This document shows, in pieces, positions 36,560 through 46,117 of a stretch of 64,000 nucleotides of DNA. The first letter of the stretch is position 1, and every line of letters begins with the position of its first letter. A program made the position numbers and the translations under genes. Source of the DNA: Stakelama marina (GTDB lineage Bacteria > Pseudomonadota > Alphaproteobacteria > Sphingomonadales > Sphingomonadaceae). Under the pieces are notes generated by a model. The model did no database searches and was not told where the DNA came from. It saw nothing but the letters and a program-made list of their open reading frames with translations. The stretch spans positions 1-64,000 of the forward strand of contig NZ_JAGRQC010000006.1 of NCBI RefSeq assembly GCF_018122655.1, given 5' to 3'.

Positions 36560-38193
36560 ACGCAACCCAGGCCATGCCGCAGACCGATACTTCCACCGCC
36601 GTTCCATGGTGGAAGGGTGCCGCGATCTATCAGATCTACCCGCGCAGCTTTGCCGATTCGAACGGAGACGGCATCGGCGATCTTCCGGGCATTACCGCGC
36701 ATCTCGATTATGTCGCGGAGCTTGGCGTCGATGCGATCTGGCTGTCGCCCTTCTTCACCTCGCCGATGAAGGATTTCGGCTATGACGTCGCCGATTATCG
36801 CGGTGTCGACCCGATCTTCGGTACGATCGAGGATTTCGACGCGCTGGTTGCGCGCGCGCACGAACTCGACCTCAAGATCCTGATCGATCAGGTCTATTCG
36901 CATTGTTCGGACGAACATCCCTGGTTCCTCGAAAGCCGGTCGAGCCGCGACAATCCCAAGGCGGACTGGTTCGTATGGGCCGATGCCAAGCCCGACGGCA
37001 GCCCGCCGACCAACTGGCAATCGGTGTTCGGCGGACCGGCATGGACCTGGGACGCACGGCGCGGACAATATTATCTGCACAATTTCCTGAAGGATCAGCC
37101 GCAACTCAACATCCATAACGAGGCGGTGCAGCAGGCGGTGCTGGACGTCGCCCGCTTCTGGCTCGACCGCGGCGTGGACGGCTTTCGCCTCGACGCGATC
37201 AACTTCGCGATGCACGATCCTGAATTTCGCGACAATCCACCCGCCCCGCCGTCGGAAAAGCCGCGCACGCGCCCCTTCGATTTTCAGCTCAAGCGGTTCA
37301 ACCAGAGCCATCCCGACATTCCCCGTTTCGTCGAGCGGCTGCGCGCACTGACCGACAGCTATGGCGCGAAATTCACCGTGGCGGAGGTCGGCGGCGACGA
37401 TGCCGAACGCGAGATGAAGCTGTTCACCGAGGGCAACAAGCGCTTCAACAGCGCCTATGGATTCGACTTCCTCTATGCCGACGCACTGTCGCCCAAAATG
37501 GTCGCGGACGCGGTGTCGCGCTGGCCCGAACAGCCGGGCATGGGCTGGCCGAGCTGGGCATTCGAGAACCATGATGCGCCGCGCGCGCTGTCGCGTTGGG
37601 CGAGCGCCGAGGACGCCGACCGCTTCGCGCGGATGAAGATGCTTCTGCTGGCGGCGCTGCGCGGCAACATCTTCATCTATTATGGCGAGGAACTGGGCCT
37701 GACACAGGTCTCTATTCCCTTCGACAAGCTTCAGGACCCGGAGGCAATCGCCAACTGGCCGATGACGCTCAGCCGCGACGGCGCGCGAACGCCGATGCCC
37801 TGGCGACACGATGCGCCCAACTGCGGGTTCGGCGATGCCGAACCATGGTTGCCGATCGGCCCCGATCACGCCGCACTGGCGGTCGATGTCCAGCGCGCCG
37901 ACCCGGAATCGCTGTACAGCCTGACGCGGAACCTGCTCGCGCTCCGCCGGGATACGCCGGCGCTCCGCACGGGCGATATCGCCATCGTCCATGCCGACGA
38001 CCGGCTGCTCGTCATCGATCGGCGGGTGGACAGCCAGCATGTCCGGTGCCTATTCAACCTCGGCACGGCAGACGCGCCCTGGCCGTCGCATCTGGAAGCG
38101 GACGGAACGGTCATCGCGGCGGTCAACGGCGCCGACACGACCCGCCTGCCCCCGCTTTCCGGCCTGTACCTCGAGTTGCGGAGCAGCAAATGA
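36556..38193 (+). CDS. GH13 alpha-glucosidase, cytoplasmic
   Basis: This 545-residue protein starts at a GTG that overlaps the upstream stop; a later ATG at 36574 is also possible. It lacks a signal peptide and opens with WWKGAAIYQIYPRSFADSNGDGIGDLPG, the family hallmark (quoted in parts). Later motifs are VYSHCSDEHPWF, VDGFRLDAINFAMHD (nucleophile), TVAEVGGDD (acid) and FENHDAPRALSRW. It matches alpha-1,4-glucosidases (GH13_23-like), which split maltose and short maltodextrins to glucose in the cytoplasm. It is the step after inner-membrane transport in this locus. Confidence 0.94.
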   Translation: MNATQAMPQTDTSTAVPWWKGAAIYQIYPRSFADSNGDGIGDLPGITAHLDYVAELGVDAIWLSPFFTSPMKDFGYDVADYRGVDPIFGTIEDFDALVARAHELDLKILIDQVYSHCSDEHPWFLESRSSRDNPKADWFVWADAKPDGSPPTNWQSVFGGPAWTWDARRGQYYLHNFLKDQPQLNIHNEAVQQAVLDVARFWLDRGVDGFRLDAINFAMHDPEFRDNPPAPPSEKPRTRPFDFQLKRFNQSHPDIPRFVERLRALTDSYGAKFTVAEVGGDDAEREMKLFTEGNKRFNSAYGFDFLYADALSPKMVADAVSRWPEQPGMGWPSWAFENHDAPRALSRWASAEDADRFARMKMLLLAALRGNIFIYYGEELGLTQVSIPFDKLQDPEAIANWPMTLSRDGARTPMPWRHDAPNCGFGDAEPWLPIGPDHAALAVDVQRADPESLYSLTRNLLALRRDTPALRTGDIAIVHADDRLLVIDRRVDSQHVRCLFNLGTADAPWPSHLEADGTVIAAVNGADTTRLPPLSGLYLELRSSK

Positions 38194-40253
38194 CCCTTTC
38201 CCGAACCTTTACCCGTACCGCTGCGCTGCTCGCGCTCGGCGCCGCCGCGATCGGCTCTGCGCAAGCCAAGGATATCGCGTCGGTCACGTCGCCCGACGGG
38301 CATATCAAGGTGACGGTCGCGATCGGCGACGAAGCGCGGCTGACCTATTCGGTGTCGCGCGACGGCACGCCGCTCATCACGCCATCGCGGATCGGCTTCA
38401 CCTTTACCGACATGGACCCGATGGAGCGCGGCTTTCAGTTCGACGGCGCATCGACATCCTCGTCCGACACGCGCTGGGAACAGCCCTGGGGCGAACGCCG
38501 CTACGTCACCGACAACCACAACGAGCTGGTGGTGAAGGTTCACCAGAACGGGTCGTCGGACGCATTCAAGGAAGCGCCTGCCGAACGCCGGATCACGCTG
38601 CGTTTCCGCGTCTTCGACAACGGCGTCGGCTTCCGCACCGAATTCGGCGCCAGGCCCGGCGGCGGCGCGTGGCACATCGCCGACGAGGACAGCGAGTTCA
38701 ACATCGCCGAACCCGGCACCGCCTGGTGGATCCAGGCCGGCGACTGGAACCGGTACGAATATCTCTACCACAAGACGCCGATCGACGCCGTCTCCGTCGC
38801 GCACACGCCGATGACGATGAAGCTGCAGGACGGGACCTGGCTGTCGTTCCACGAAGCATCGCTGGTCGATTACTCCGGCATGTGGCTCAAGCGGCTCGAG
38901 GGCGGACGGTTCCGCTCGACGCTCGCCCCGTCGAGCCACGGCGCCAAGGTGATCCGCACCGGCCCGTTCACGACGCCGTGGCGCACGATCCGCATCGCCT
39001 CGGACGCGCCGGGATTGTACGACAACGACCTCGAACTCAATCTCAACGAACCCAACAAGCTGGGCGATGTCAGCTGGGTGAAGCCGTTCAAATATGTCGG
39101 CATCTGGTGGAAGATGCACCTTGACGAATGGAGCTGGAATTCGGGGCCTAAACACGGCGCGACCACCGAACATGCCAAGCAATATATCGATTTCGCCGCG
39201 AAGCACGGGTTCAACGAAGTCCTTGTCGAGGGCTGGAATGTCGGCTGGGACGTGCCGTGGGGCCGCGGTTTCGACTTCACCAAACCCTATCCCGATTTCG
39301 ACCTGAAGGCGGTGACCGATTACGCCCGCAAAAAGGGGGTGAAGTTCCTCGGCCATAACGAAACAGGCGGCAACATCGCCAATTACGAAGCGCAGCTCGA
39401 CGATGCGATGTCGCTGTATCAGAGCCTTGGCATGAATGCGGTAAAGACGGGCTATGTCGCCGATGCCGGCGGCATTACCGCGCCGGGCGACACGCCAGGC
39501 ACCGAGCGTATGGAATGGCATGACGGCCAGCGCACCGTCGAACACCATATGAAGGTCGTGAAGGATGCCGCCCAGCACCACATCATGATCGACGATCACG
39601 AGCCGGTGAAGGATACCGGGCTGCGGCGCACCTATCCCAACTGGGTCAGCCGCGAAGGCGCGCGGGGCATGGAATATAACGCCTGGGGCGTACCCAAGAA
39701 CCCGCCGAGCCACATCCCCAACGTCTATTTCACGCGAATGTTGTCGGGGCCGTTCGACTATACGCCGGGGGTACTGTCGCTCGTCGGTCGGGGCAATACG
39801 CCGATCGAATCGACCATCGCGCGGCAGCTTGCGCTCTATGTCGTGATCTATTCGCCGATCCAGATGGCGGCGGATACGCCGGAAAACTATGCCAAGCACC
39901 CGAACGAGCTGACCTTTATCGAAAAGGTGCCGACCGACTGGGCACAGACGCACACGCTGATGGGCGAACCCGGCGCCTATGTCGTCACCGCGCGAAAGGA
40001 CCGGAACAGCGATGACTGGTATGTCGGCGGCGTCACCAACGAAAAGGCCCGCGACGTTACCGTGGACCTGAGCTTCCTCGACCCGGGCAAGACCTACACG
40101 GCCAAAATCTGGCGCGACGCCCCGGACGCCGACTATCGCACCGAGACGCGCTTCCACGATGTCATCGAGACGCGGAAGGTGAAGAAGGGCGACACATGGC
40201 CGGTACACATCGCACCGGGCGGCGGCTTCGCGATCCGTATCGCAGCGGAATGA
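38190..40253 (+). CDS. GH97 alpha-glucosidase, exported
   Basis: This 687-residue protein has a signal peptide (TAALLALGAAAIGSAQA). An N-terminal beta-sandwich follows (SVTSPDGHIKVTV, GERRYVTDNHNELVV), then a TIM barrel with GLWGDVSW-like VSWVKPFKYVGIWW, NEVLVEGWNVGWD and IMIDDHEPVKDTGLRRTYPN, followed by REGARGMEYNAW. This is the SusB/GH97 family, which removes glucose from alpha-glucans in the periplasm. It is the last gene of the operon, overlapping the GH13 glucosidase by four bases. Whether it is the inverting or retaining type was not settled. Confidence 0.93.
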   Translation: MTLSRTFTRTAALLALGAAAIGSAQAKDIASVTSPDGHIKVTVAIGDEARLTYSVSRDGTPLITPSRIGFTFTDMDPMERGFQFDGASTSSSDTRWEQPWGERRYVTDNHNELVVKVHQNGSSDAFKEAPAERRITLRFRVFDNGVGFRTEFGARPGGGAWHIADEDSEFNIAEPGTAWWIQAGDWNRYEYLYHKTPIDAVSVAHTPMTMKLQDGTWLSFHEASLVDYSGMWLKRLEGGRFRSTLAPSSHGAKVIRTGPFTTPWRTIRIASDAPGLYDNDLELNLNEPNKLGDVSWVKPFKYVGIWWKMHLDEWSWNSGPKHGATTEHAKQYIDFAAKHGFNEVLVEGWNVGWDVPWGRGFDFTKPYPDFDLKAVTDYARKKGVKFLGHNETGGNIANYEAQLDDAMSLYQSLGMNAVKTGYVADAGGITAPGDTPGTERMEWHDGQRTVEHHMKVVKDAAQHHIMIDDHEPVKDTGLRRTYPNWVSREGARGMEYNAWGVPKNPPSHIPNVYFTRMLSGPFDYTPGVLSLVGRGNTPIESTIARQLALYVVIYSPIQMAADTPENYAKHPNELTFIEKVPTDWAQTHTLMGEPGAYVVTARKDRNSDDWYVGGVTNEKARDVTVDLSFLDPGKTYTAKIWRDAPDADYRTETRFHDVIETRKVKKGDTWPVHIAPGGGFAIRIAAE

Positions 40254-40261
40254 GCCATATG

Positions 40262-40297
40262 GCGAGTGCCCCTTTCCGCGCAGGAAGGGGCACTCGC
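40262..40297. terminator. Hairpin between convergent GH97 and glmS genes
   Basis: GCGAGTGCCCCTT and AAGGGGCACTCGC form a perfect 13-bp stem with a 10-base loop that fills the whole gap between the two convergent stops. No T run follows on either strand, but the position suggests a shared bidirectional end. Confidence 0.75.
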
Positions 40298-40299
40298 TG

Positions 40300-42123
40300 C
40301 TATTCGACGGTGACGCTCTTCGCGAGGTTGCGCGGCTGATCGACGTCGGTGCCCTTGGCCACGGCGACGTGATAGGCAAGCAATTGCACCGGCACCGCAT
40401 AGACGATCGGCGCGATCAGCGGGTGAACCTTCGGCATCTCGATCGTCGCGACCGCATCCTCGCCCGCCTGGGCCAGCCCGTCGGCGTCTGAAATCAGCAC
40501 GACCTTCGCCCCGCGCGCCTGCGCTTCCTGCATGTTCGACACGGTCTTGTCGAACAACGGTCCCGACGGCGCGATCACGATCAGCGGGACATTGTCGTCG
40601 ATCAACGCGATCGGCCCGTGCTTCATTTCACCCGAGGCATAACCTTCGGCGTGGATATAGCTGATTTCCTTGAGCTTCAGCGCCCCTTCGAGCGCGAGCG
40701 GAAAATCGGTTCCACGGCCGAGATAGAGCACGTCGCGGGCATCGGCGATCGTATCGGCCATGTCGGCAATCGCATCGTCATAGGCGAGCGCTTCGTTGAT
40801 CGCGGCCGGCACTTCGACGAGATGGTGCACGATCTCGCGCTCCTGAACCTCGTCCAGCTTGCCTTTGACCCGCGCGAGATTAACCGCCAGCGCAGCCATG
40901 ACGGCGAGCTGGCAGGTAAAGGCCTTGGTCGAGGCGACACCGATTTCCGGCCCGGCATGGGTGGGCATCAAGAGGTCGACCTCGCGCGCCATCGAGCTGG
41001 TCGGGACGTTGATGATCCCCGCGGTCGTGACGCCCGCTTCCTTCATGTGGCGAAGCGCCGCCAGCGTGTCGGCGGTCTCGCCCGATTGCGACACCACCAC
41101 GCCGAGCGTGTTCGGCAGCAGCACCGGATCGCGGTAGCGGTATTCGGAGGCGACATCGACCTCGACCGGAAGCCGCGCAAACTGTTCGATCCAGTATTTG
41201 CCGATCATTCCGACATAGCTCGCCGTACCGCACGCGATGATGACGACGCGTTCGATCGACGACAGGTCGAAATCCATGTCGGGAAGCGCGACCTGCTCTT
41301 CGAGCGGGCGGATATAGGATCGCAGCGTCTGCGCGACGACGACCGGCTGCTCATAGATTTCCTTGAGCATGAAGTGGCGGTGATTGCCCTTGTCGATCAT
41401 CGCGCCGGTCACGCCCGAGATCGTGACCGGCCGCTCGACCGGATGGTTGTCGCGGTCGTAAATCTGTGTGCCGTCACGGGTGAGGACCGCCCAGTCGCCC
41501 TCCTCCAGATACGCGATCCGCTGCGTGAGCGGCGCGAGCGCGAGCGCGTCGGACCCCAGATAGGTCTCGTCATCGCCATAGCCGACGACGAGCGGCGATC
41601 CGAGCCGCGCGCCGATCAGCAGATCGGGATGATCGGCAAACAGGATGGCAAGCGCGAAGGCGCCGTGGAGACGCGGCAGCACGGTGGCGACCGCGTCGCG
41701 CGGGTCTTTGCCGCGATCGAGTTCGCGGTCGATCAGGTGTGCGACAACCTCCGTATCGGTCTGACTGCCGAATTTCCGCCCGTCGGCGATCAGTTCGTCG
41801 CGCAGCGGCTTGAAATTCTCGATGATGCCATTGTGGACGACGGTGACCCTGCCCGCCTGATGCGGATGGGCATTGTCCTCGGTCGGCGCGCCATGTGTCG
41901 CCCAGCGGGTATGCGCGATGCCGATCCGGCCCGGCAGCGGTTGCTCGGCGAGCAGCTTGCCGAGATTGACCAGTTTCCCCTCGGCGCGACGACGATCGAC
42001 ACCGCCATCATGAATGGTGGCGATGCCCGCTGAATCGTAGCCGCGATATTCGAGCCGCTTCAGGCCGTCGAACAGGCGTTCGGCGACATCCTCGCGCCCG
42101 AGGATTCCAACGATACCGCACAT
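40300..42123 (-). CDS. glmS: Glutamine--fructose-6-phosphate aminotransferase (isomerizing)
   Basis: This 607-residue enzyme makes glucosamine-6-phosphate for peptidoglycan and LPS. It opens MCGIVGILGREDVAERL with the N-terminal nucleophile Cys. Further motifs are HTRWATHGAPTEDNAHPH, the hinge, two SIS domains (IACGTASYVGMIGKYW; LGRGTDFPLALEGALKLKE) and the C-terminus PRNLAKSVTVE. It is transcribed after glmU, four bases away, so two hexosamine steps are co-expressed. No glmS ribozyme-like sequence is evident, as expected outside Firmicutes. Confidence 0.97.
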   Translation of the reverse strand: MCGIVGILGREDVAERLFDGLKRLEYRGYDSAGIATIHDGGVDRRRAEGKLVNLGKLLAEQPLPGRIGIAHTRWATHGAPTEDNAHPHQAGRVTVVHNGIIENFKPLRDELIADGRKFGSQTDTEVVAHLIDRELDRGKDPRDAVATVLPRLHGAFALAILFADHPDLLIGARLGSPLVVGYGDDETYLGSDALALAPLTQRIAYLEEGDWAVLTRDGTQIYDRDNHPVERPVTISGVTGAMIDKGNHRHFMLKEIYEQPVVVAQTLRSYIRPLEEQVALPDMDFDLSSIERVVIIACGTASYVGMIGKYWIEQFARLPVEVDVASEYRYRDPVLLPNTLGVVVSQSGETADTLAALRHMKEAGVTTAGIINVPTSSMAREVDLLMPTHAGPEIGVASTKAFTCQLAVMAALAVNLARVKGKLDEVQEREIVHHLVEVPAAINEALAYDDAIADMADTIADARDVLYLGRGTDFPLALEGALKLKEISYIHAEGYASGEMKHGPIALIDDNVPLIVIAPSGPLFDKTVSNMQEAQARGAKVVLISDADGLAQAGEDAVATIEMPKVHPLIAPIVYAVPVQLLAYHVAVAKGTDVDQPRNLAKSVTVE

Positions 42124-42127
42124 AGGC

Positions 42128-43489
42128 TTACCTTCCCGCCTTCTTCTTCGCCGCCATCATCTCGCGAAAGCGCTTCGCGCGACCCGGCTTGGCCACCTGC
42201 TCGCCGCGCGCCAGCGCCAGTGCATCGGCCTCGACGTCGCGCGTCACCACCGATCCCGCACCGACGATCGCACCGTCTCCGATCGAAACCGGAGCGACCA
42301 GCGCGCTGTTCGATCCGATAAAGGCACCCTCGCCAATCCGCGTGCGATATTTGAAAAACCCGTCATAATTGCAGGTGATCGTGCCCGCACCGATATTCGC
42401 GCCTGCGCCGACCTCCGCATCGCCGAGATAGGTCAGGTGGCTGGCCTTGGCGCCGGGGCCGAGCACCGCCTTCTTCATCTCGACGAAGTTGCCGATCTTC
42501 GCCTTTTCACCGAGTACCGCACCGGGCCGGAGACGCGCATAGGGCCCGACCGAAGCACCCGCACCCACCGTTGCACCCTCGATATGGCTGAATCCGTGTA
42601 TCGTCACGCCGTCGGCGATCGTTACGCCGGGTCCGAAAAACACATTGGGTTCGATGACCACGTCGCGGCCAATCGCGGTATCGTAGGAGAACCACACCGT
42701 TTCAGGCGCGATCAGCGTGGCGCCGGCCGCCATCGCCTCGGCCCGGCGACGCTGTTGCCAGGATGCTTCGACCCGGGCGAGTTCGGCGCGGCTGTTGACG
42801 CCCGCCACCTCTTCCTCGCGCGTCTCGATAACCGCGGAAGCGCGGTCTTCTCCGGCCGCCAGCATGACGATATCGGGCAGATAATATTCGCCCGCCGCAT
42901 TGTCGTTGCCGACCTTTGCAAGCAGCGCGAAGAGATCGGTGGAGCGCACCGCCATCAGCCCCGAATTGCAAAGCGTCTCCGCGCGCTCCTCCGGCGAGGC
43001 GTCCTTGAATTCGACCATCCTGGCGATACGGTCGGTGCCCGGTTCGACGATCACCCGGCCATAGGCAGCGGGATCTTCGGGCCTAAAGCCGAGTACGACC
43101 GTAGCCGGCGCGTCGTCGGCATGCAGCCGATCGAGCATCGCGCGCATCGTGTCGGTCGAAACCAGCGGCACGTCGCCGTAGAGGATCAGCACATCGCCGT
43201 CGAAACCCGTCAGCGCATCTTCCGCCTGCGCGACCGCATGGCCGGTGCCGAGTTGTTCGGCCTGATGCGCGACGGCGATGCCGTGCGGTTCGATCGCATC
43301 CTCGACCTGGTCGCGGCCCGCACCGACCACGACGACCGTCTTTTCAGGCTCCAGCGCGGCGACGGTATCGACGAGGTGCAGCAGCATCGCGCGCCCCGCG
43401 ATCGGGTGCAGCACCTTGTGAAGATCGGATTTCATCCGCGTGCCCTTGCCCGCGGCAAGTATGACGGCGGCGATCGGTTTCGACGTCAT
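42128..43489 (-). CDS. glmU: Bifunctional GlcNAc-1-P uridyltransferase / glucosamine-1-P acetyltransferase
   Basis: This 453-residue enzyme forms UDP-GlcNAc. The start MTSKPIAAVILAAGKGTRMKS at 43489 is chosen over an in-frame codon at 43624, because AAGGAG precedes it and the family begins here. The N-terminal uridyltransferase has LAAGKGTRMKSDLHKVLHP, EQLGTGHAVAQAE and ILYGDVPL. The C-terminal left-handed helix has many hexapeptide repeats, KASHLTYLGDAEVGAGANIG and TCNYDGFFK. It forms an operon with glmS and is divergent from gph, 76 bases apart. Confidence 0.97.
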   Translation of the reverse strand: MTSKPIAAVILAAGKGTRMKSDLHKVLHPIAGRAMLLHLVDTVAALEPEKTVVVVGAGRDQVEDAIEPHGIAVAHQAEQLGTGHAVAQAEDALTGFDGDVLILYGDVPLVSTDTMRAMLDRLHADDAPATVVLGFRPEDPAAYGRVIVEPGTDRIARMVEFKDASPEERAETLCNSGLMAVRSTDLFALLAKVGNDNAAGEYYLPDIVMLAAGEDRASAVIETREEEVAGVNSRAELARVEASWQQRRRAEAMAAGATLIAPETVWFSYDTAIGRDVVIEPNVFFGPGVTIADGVTIHGFSHIEGATVGAGASVGPYARLRPGAVLGEKAKIGNFVEMKKAVLGPGAKASHLTYLGDAEVGAGANIGAGTITCNYDGFFKYRTRIGEGAFIGSNSALVAPVSIGDGAIVGAGSVVTRDVEADALALARGEQVAKPGRAKRFREMMAAKKKAGR

Positions 43490-43565
43490 TTGTTCTCCTT
43501 CGCGCCGACGCCCCTGCCATGATTGGGTTGCAACTTCCATAGCGATGCTGGCAATCGCATGGACG

Positions 43566-44234
43566 ATGACCAGAATTCCTTTCGATATCGTCGGCTTCGA
43601 CCTCGACGGCACCATACTCGACACGAGCGGCGACCTGACCGCAGCGGTAAATCACACGCTGCAGGCCGCCGGACGCCCGCCGCTCGACAAGGCGGCGGTC
43701 ACGAGCAAGGTCGGTGGCGGCGCGAAGAACCTGCTGATTCAGGCGCTGGAGGATACCGGTGGCTGCCCGCCCGACGAGTTCCGGCGGCTCTACAAGCTGC
43801 TGCTCGGATATTACGAAGCCAATATCGCCGTCCATACCCGCCCGTTCGACGGCGCGCTCGATGCCATCGACCTGCTGCGCGAGGCTGGGGTTACGACCGC
43901 CATCGTCACCAACAAGTTCGAAAACCTTGCCGAGAAGGTGCTGGGCGAACTCGATATTCGCGACCGTTTCGCCTGCGTGATCGGGGGCGACACGATGGGC
44001 AAGGGCTTCGCCAAGCCGCACCGCGCACCGATCGACGAAATGATACGGCGCTGCGGCGGCGGGCGGACCGCATTTGTCGGCGATTCGATCTACGATGTCG
44101 AAGCGGCGAAGAATGCCGGCGTACCGGCGATCGCGGTCAGTTTCGGCTTTCTGTTGCAGCCGGTGGATGAAATGGGCGCCGATGCGGTGATCGATCACTA
44201 CCGCGAACTGCCCGGTGCCTTGCGCACGCTATAG
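43566..44234 (+). CDS. gph: HAD-family phosphatase, phosphoglycolate phosphatase-like
   Basis: This 222-residue protein starts MTRIPFDIVGFDLDGTILDTSGDL, with the nucleophile Asp in DLDGT. VTNKFENLAEKVL supplies the motif II region, and KPHRAPIDEMIRRC plus FVGDSIYDVEAAKNAGVPAIAVSFG supply motifs III and IV. A helical cap lies between. The length and motif wording match Gph, which removes phosphate from 2-phosphoglycolate, but HAD specificity is uncertain. The upstream in-frame Met codons overlap glmU and are not used here. Confidence 0.88.
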   Translation: MTRIPFDIVGFDLDGTILDTSGDLTAAVNHTLQAAGRPPLDKAAVTSKVGGGAKNLLIQALEDTGGCPPDEFRRLYKLLLGYYEANIAVHTRPFDGALDAIDLLREAGVTTAIVTNKFENLAEKVLGELDIRDRFACVIGGDTMGKGFAKPHRAPIDEMIRRCGGGRTAFVGDSIYDVEAAKNAGVPAIAVSFGFLLQPVDEMGADAVIDHYRELPGALRTL

Positions 44235-44249
44235 GGCGATCGCCAGCGC

Positions 44250-45257
44250 CTAACCGACCGGACGATACCCTTTGCGCCATTTGGTCCAGAGATGCCGGGC
44301 GAGCATTTTCGGCGGCATGCGCAACAGGTGCGATCGGACGTAGAAGCCCTGTTCGGTCAGCTTGCGCGTTTTGCGCCCCCAGCCGTCGCGCGCGAGCAGC
44401 CGGCGTTTGAACAGCGTGTCTGCAACGTTTCGCCTGTGCCAGGCGTCAGGAATTTCCGTGCCGTACACGTCGACGGCCAGCCGCGCGGCGCGGAGCACAG
44501 CCGCGCGCAGGCCGTGATGTGCGGCGCGCGCTTCCAGCCCGTCGGTTCCGAATTCGCCGATCAGGCAGTGGATGTCCCACAGATTGCGCATTCCCCCCGC
44601 AAGGTCGCCGTCGGCGATCAGGTGCGCGGCGGCGTGGCAGATCATGTCCATCGGCGCGAGGATGCGCAGGCCGTTCGGCAGCGCCTCGCTGTCGCCGACG
44701 AGCGCCGCGGCATCGGGGGTGATTGGTGCGGTGAGCGGCAGAACGGTGTGATGAACATCGATCATCCGGTCGCGTTCGCGGTGGATGAGCGGCGGCAATT
44801 CGTGCATCCACCGCCGATAATAGGCGTCGTCATAGGGATCGGGCTTGACCCATTCCCAGCCCGCCGAAAGCAGCGCAGCCTCCACTCCGTCGATCGCATC
44901 GCGCGGGACGAGAATATCGAGGTCGCCGATCGAGCGCCCCCTGCCCGCCTCCAGCCCCGCGGCGACATAGGCGGTGCCTTTCAGGAGCACGACCGGTGCC
45001 CCTATCTTCGCCAGCGCGCGACGCGCCATTTCGGCTTCCCACAGGGCGGCGGTGCGCCCCTGTGCCGCCGACGCTCGCGCATCGGCCAGGATTCGCGACA
45101 CCGCACCCGGCATCGGCAACCCGTCAAGCCGGTGGCCAAGCGTGCCGACCATCTGTTCGGCGCGGGCAGCGGCAATCAGGCCGGTCCAGCCATCGGCATC
45201 GAGCGCCTCGACCTGTGAGGGATCGCGCATGATCCGCGCCAGCAAGGTGCCGCTCAT
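44250..45257 (-). CDS. Nucleotidyltransferase family protein of the HPr-rel-A cassette
   Basis: This 335-residue protein belongs to the uncharacterised nucleotidyltransferase family (PF14907 type). It has the loop VVLLKGTAYVAAGL and the metal-binding core GRSIGDLDILVPRDAIDGVE at about residues 110-130, then MIDVHHTVLP. The chosen ATG at 45257 overlaps the stop of the upstream kinase gene, so translation is coupled. Relatives occur next to PqqD-like and HprK-like genes, and in some lasso-peptide clusters. It may transfer a nucleotide or sugar-nucleotide group to a peptide or metabolite; the substrate is unknown. It converges with gph. Confidence 0.85.
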   Translation of the reverse strand: MSGTLLARIMRDPSQVEALDADGWTGLIAAARAEQMVGTLGHRLDGLPMPGAVSRILADARASAAQGRTAALWEAEMARRALAKIGAPVVLLKGTAYVAAGLEAGRGRSIGDLDILVPRDAIDGVEAALLSAGWEWVKPDPYDDAYYRRWMHELPPLIHRERDRMIDVHHTVLPLTAPITPDAAALVGDSEALPNGLRILAPMDMICHAAAHLIADGDLAGGMRNLWDIHCLIGEFGTDGLEARAAHHGLRAAVLRAARLAVDVYGTEIPDAWHRRNVADTLFKRRLLARDGWGRKTRKLTEQGFYVRSHLLRMPPKMLARHLWTKWRKGYRPVG

Positions 45258-46117
45258 GCGGTCTGCTCCCACAGGGTTTCGACCTGCGCCACCGCGGTTT
45301 GGGCATCGGGATAGTCGATCGCACGCGCCGGCACGGTGGTGACGAGCCGGGTCAGCGCATCATAGCCACGCTCGGCGAGCGCGAGATAGTTGGTCGATGC
45401 CTGGGTCAGCCGGACGAAGGATTCGCTCGGCAATACGGGGCGCTCGGCGGCTTCATGGCCGAAGGTCGGAAACAGGATGAGCGCAGGGCTGGCGGGCCGA
45501 TCCATCGTCTCCACCGCGCGCGCATCGGGGACGAGGTGACGGATATCGCCCTTGGGCGTATCGGGCATCGGCGGACCGAAGCGCCCGTCCGGCAGCGCGT
45601 GTTCCATTACCGCGACCGCCTGGTTTTTCAGGCTGATGAGCCGGGGAAAGGCGTGGACCAGCCCGGTTTCGGGATCGATCAGCGCGAATTCGTCGCCCAT
45701 CAGCCGCCACCCCCGCGCCATCAGAAGCGCAGCGAGCGTGGATTTGCCCGCGCCCGAAACGCCCGTCATCAAAACCGCGCGCCCGTCGCGCTCCGCCGCC
45801 GAGGCATGGAGCAGCAGATAGCGTCGCTGCGCGAGCGCCATTTGCAGGTTCATCCCCATCTCCGCCGCCAACAGCCCCAGCCGAAGCGGCAGCGGCGCGG
45901 CGTCGGGAATGGTGTAGTCGCCCGAAATCATCACCGAGGGGCGCACCACCCGGCGCCACGGTCGCGCGGCAAACAGGCGCACGGTAAAGTCCGGAATCCC
46001 GTCCTCCGGCCTGGGATAGTCGCGGTAGAGCGTCTCGAGCTGCGCGACAGGCCCGCGCCAGTCCGATCCGACACGGAAGCCCACCGGGCCGATACGGACG
46101 TCGAACCGGTGCCTCAC
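45254..46117 (-). CDS. HprK-related kinase A
   Basis: This 287-residue protein starts at a GTG that overlaps the PqqD-like stop. The kinase core has LLLHASAAERDGRAVLMTG and a P-loop GVSGAGKST at about residues 118-126. LMGDEFALID follows, and then a region (FPRLISLKNQAV, MPDTPKGDIRHL) in the place of the HPr kinase substrate loop. It has the fold of HPr Ser kinase/phosphatase but a different N-terminal domain, as in the HPr-rel-A group. By analogy it should phosphorylate Ser or another hydroxyl on a protein or peptide partner. No HPr gene is adjacent. It is the central enzyme of the cassette. Confidence 0.9.
   Translation of the reverse strand: MRHRFDVRIGPVGFRVGSDWRGPVAQLETLYRDYPRPEDGIPDFTVRLFAARPWRRVVRPSVMISGDYTIPDAAPLPLRLGLLAAEMGMNLQMALAQRRYLLLHASAAERDGRAVLMTGVSGAGKSTLAALLMARGWRLMGDEFALIDPETGLVHAFPRLISLKNQAVAVMEHALPDGRFGPPMPDTPKGDIRHLVPDARAVETMDRPASPALILFPTFGHEAAERPVLPSESFVRLTQASTNYLALAERGYDALTRLVTTVPARAIDYPDAQTAVAQVETLWEQTA

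Noticed and set aside
37596..38189. Upstream extension of the GH97 frame
   Set aside because: The extension lies within the GH13 glucosidase gene. The ATG at 38190 starts a proper signal peptide and overlaps the upstream stop.
37866..40400. 844-codon open frame antisense to the GH97 gene
   Set aside because: It is a codon-bias shadow of a well-supported GH97 enzyme and runs across the convergent hairpin into glmS.
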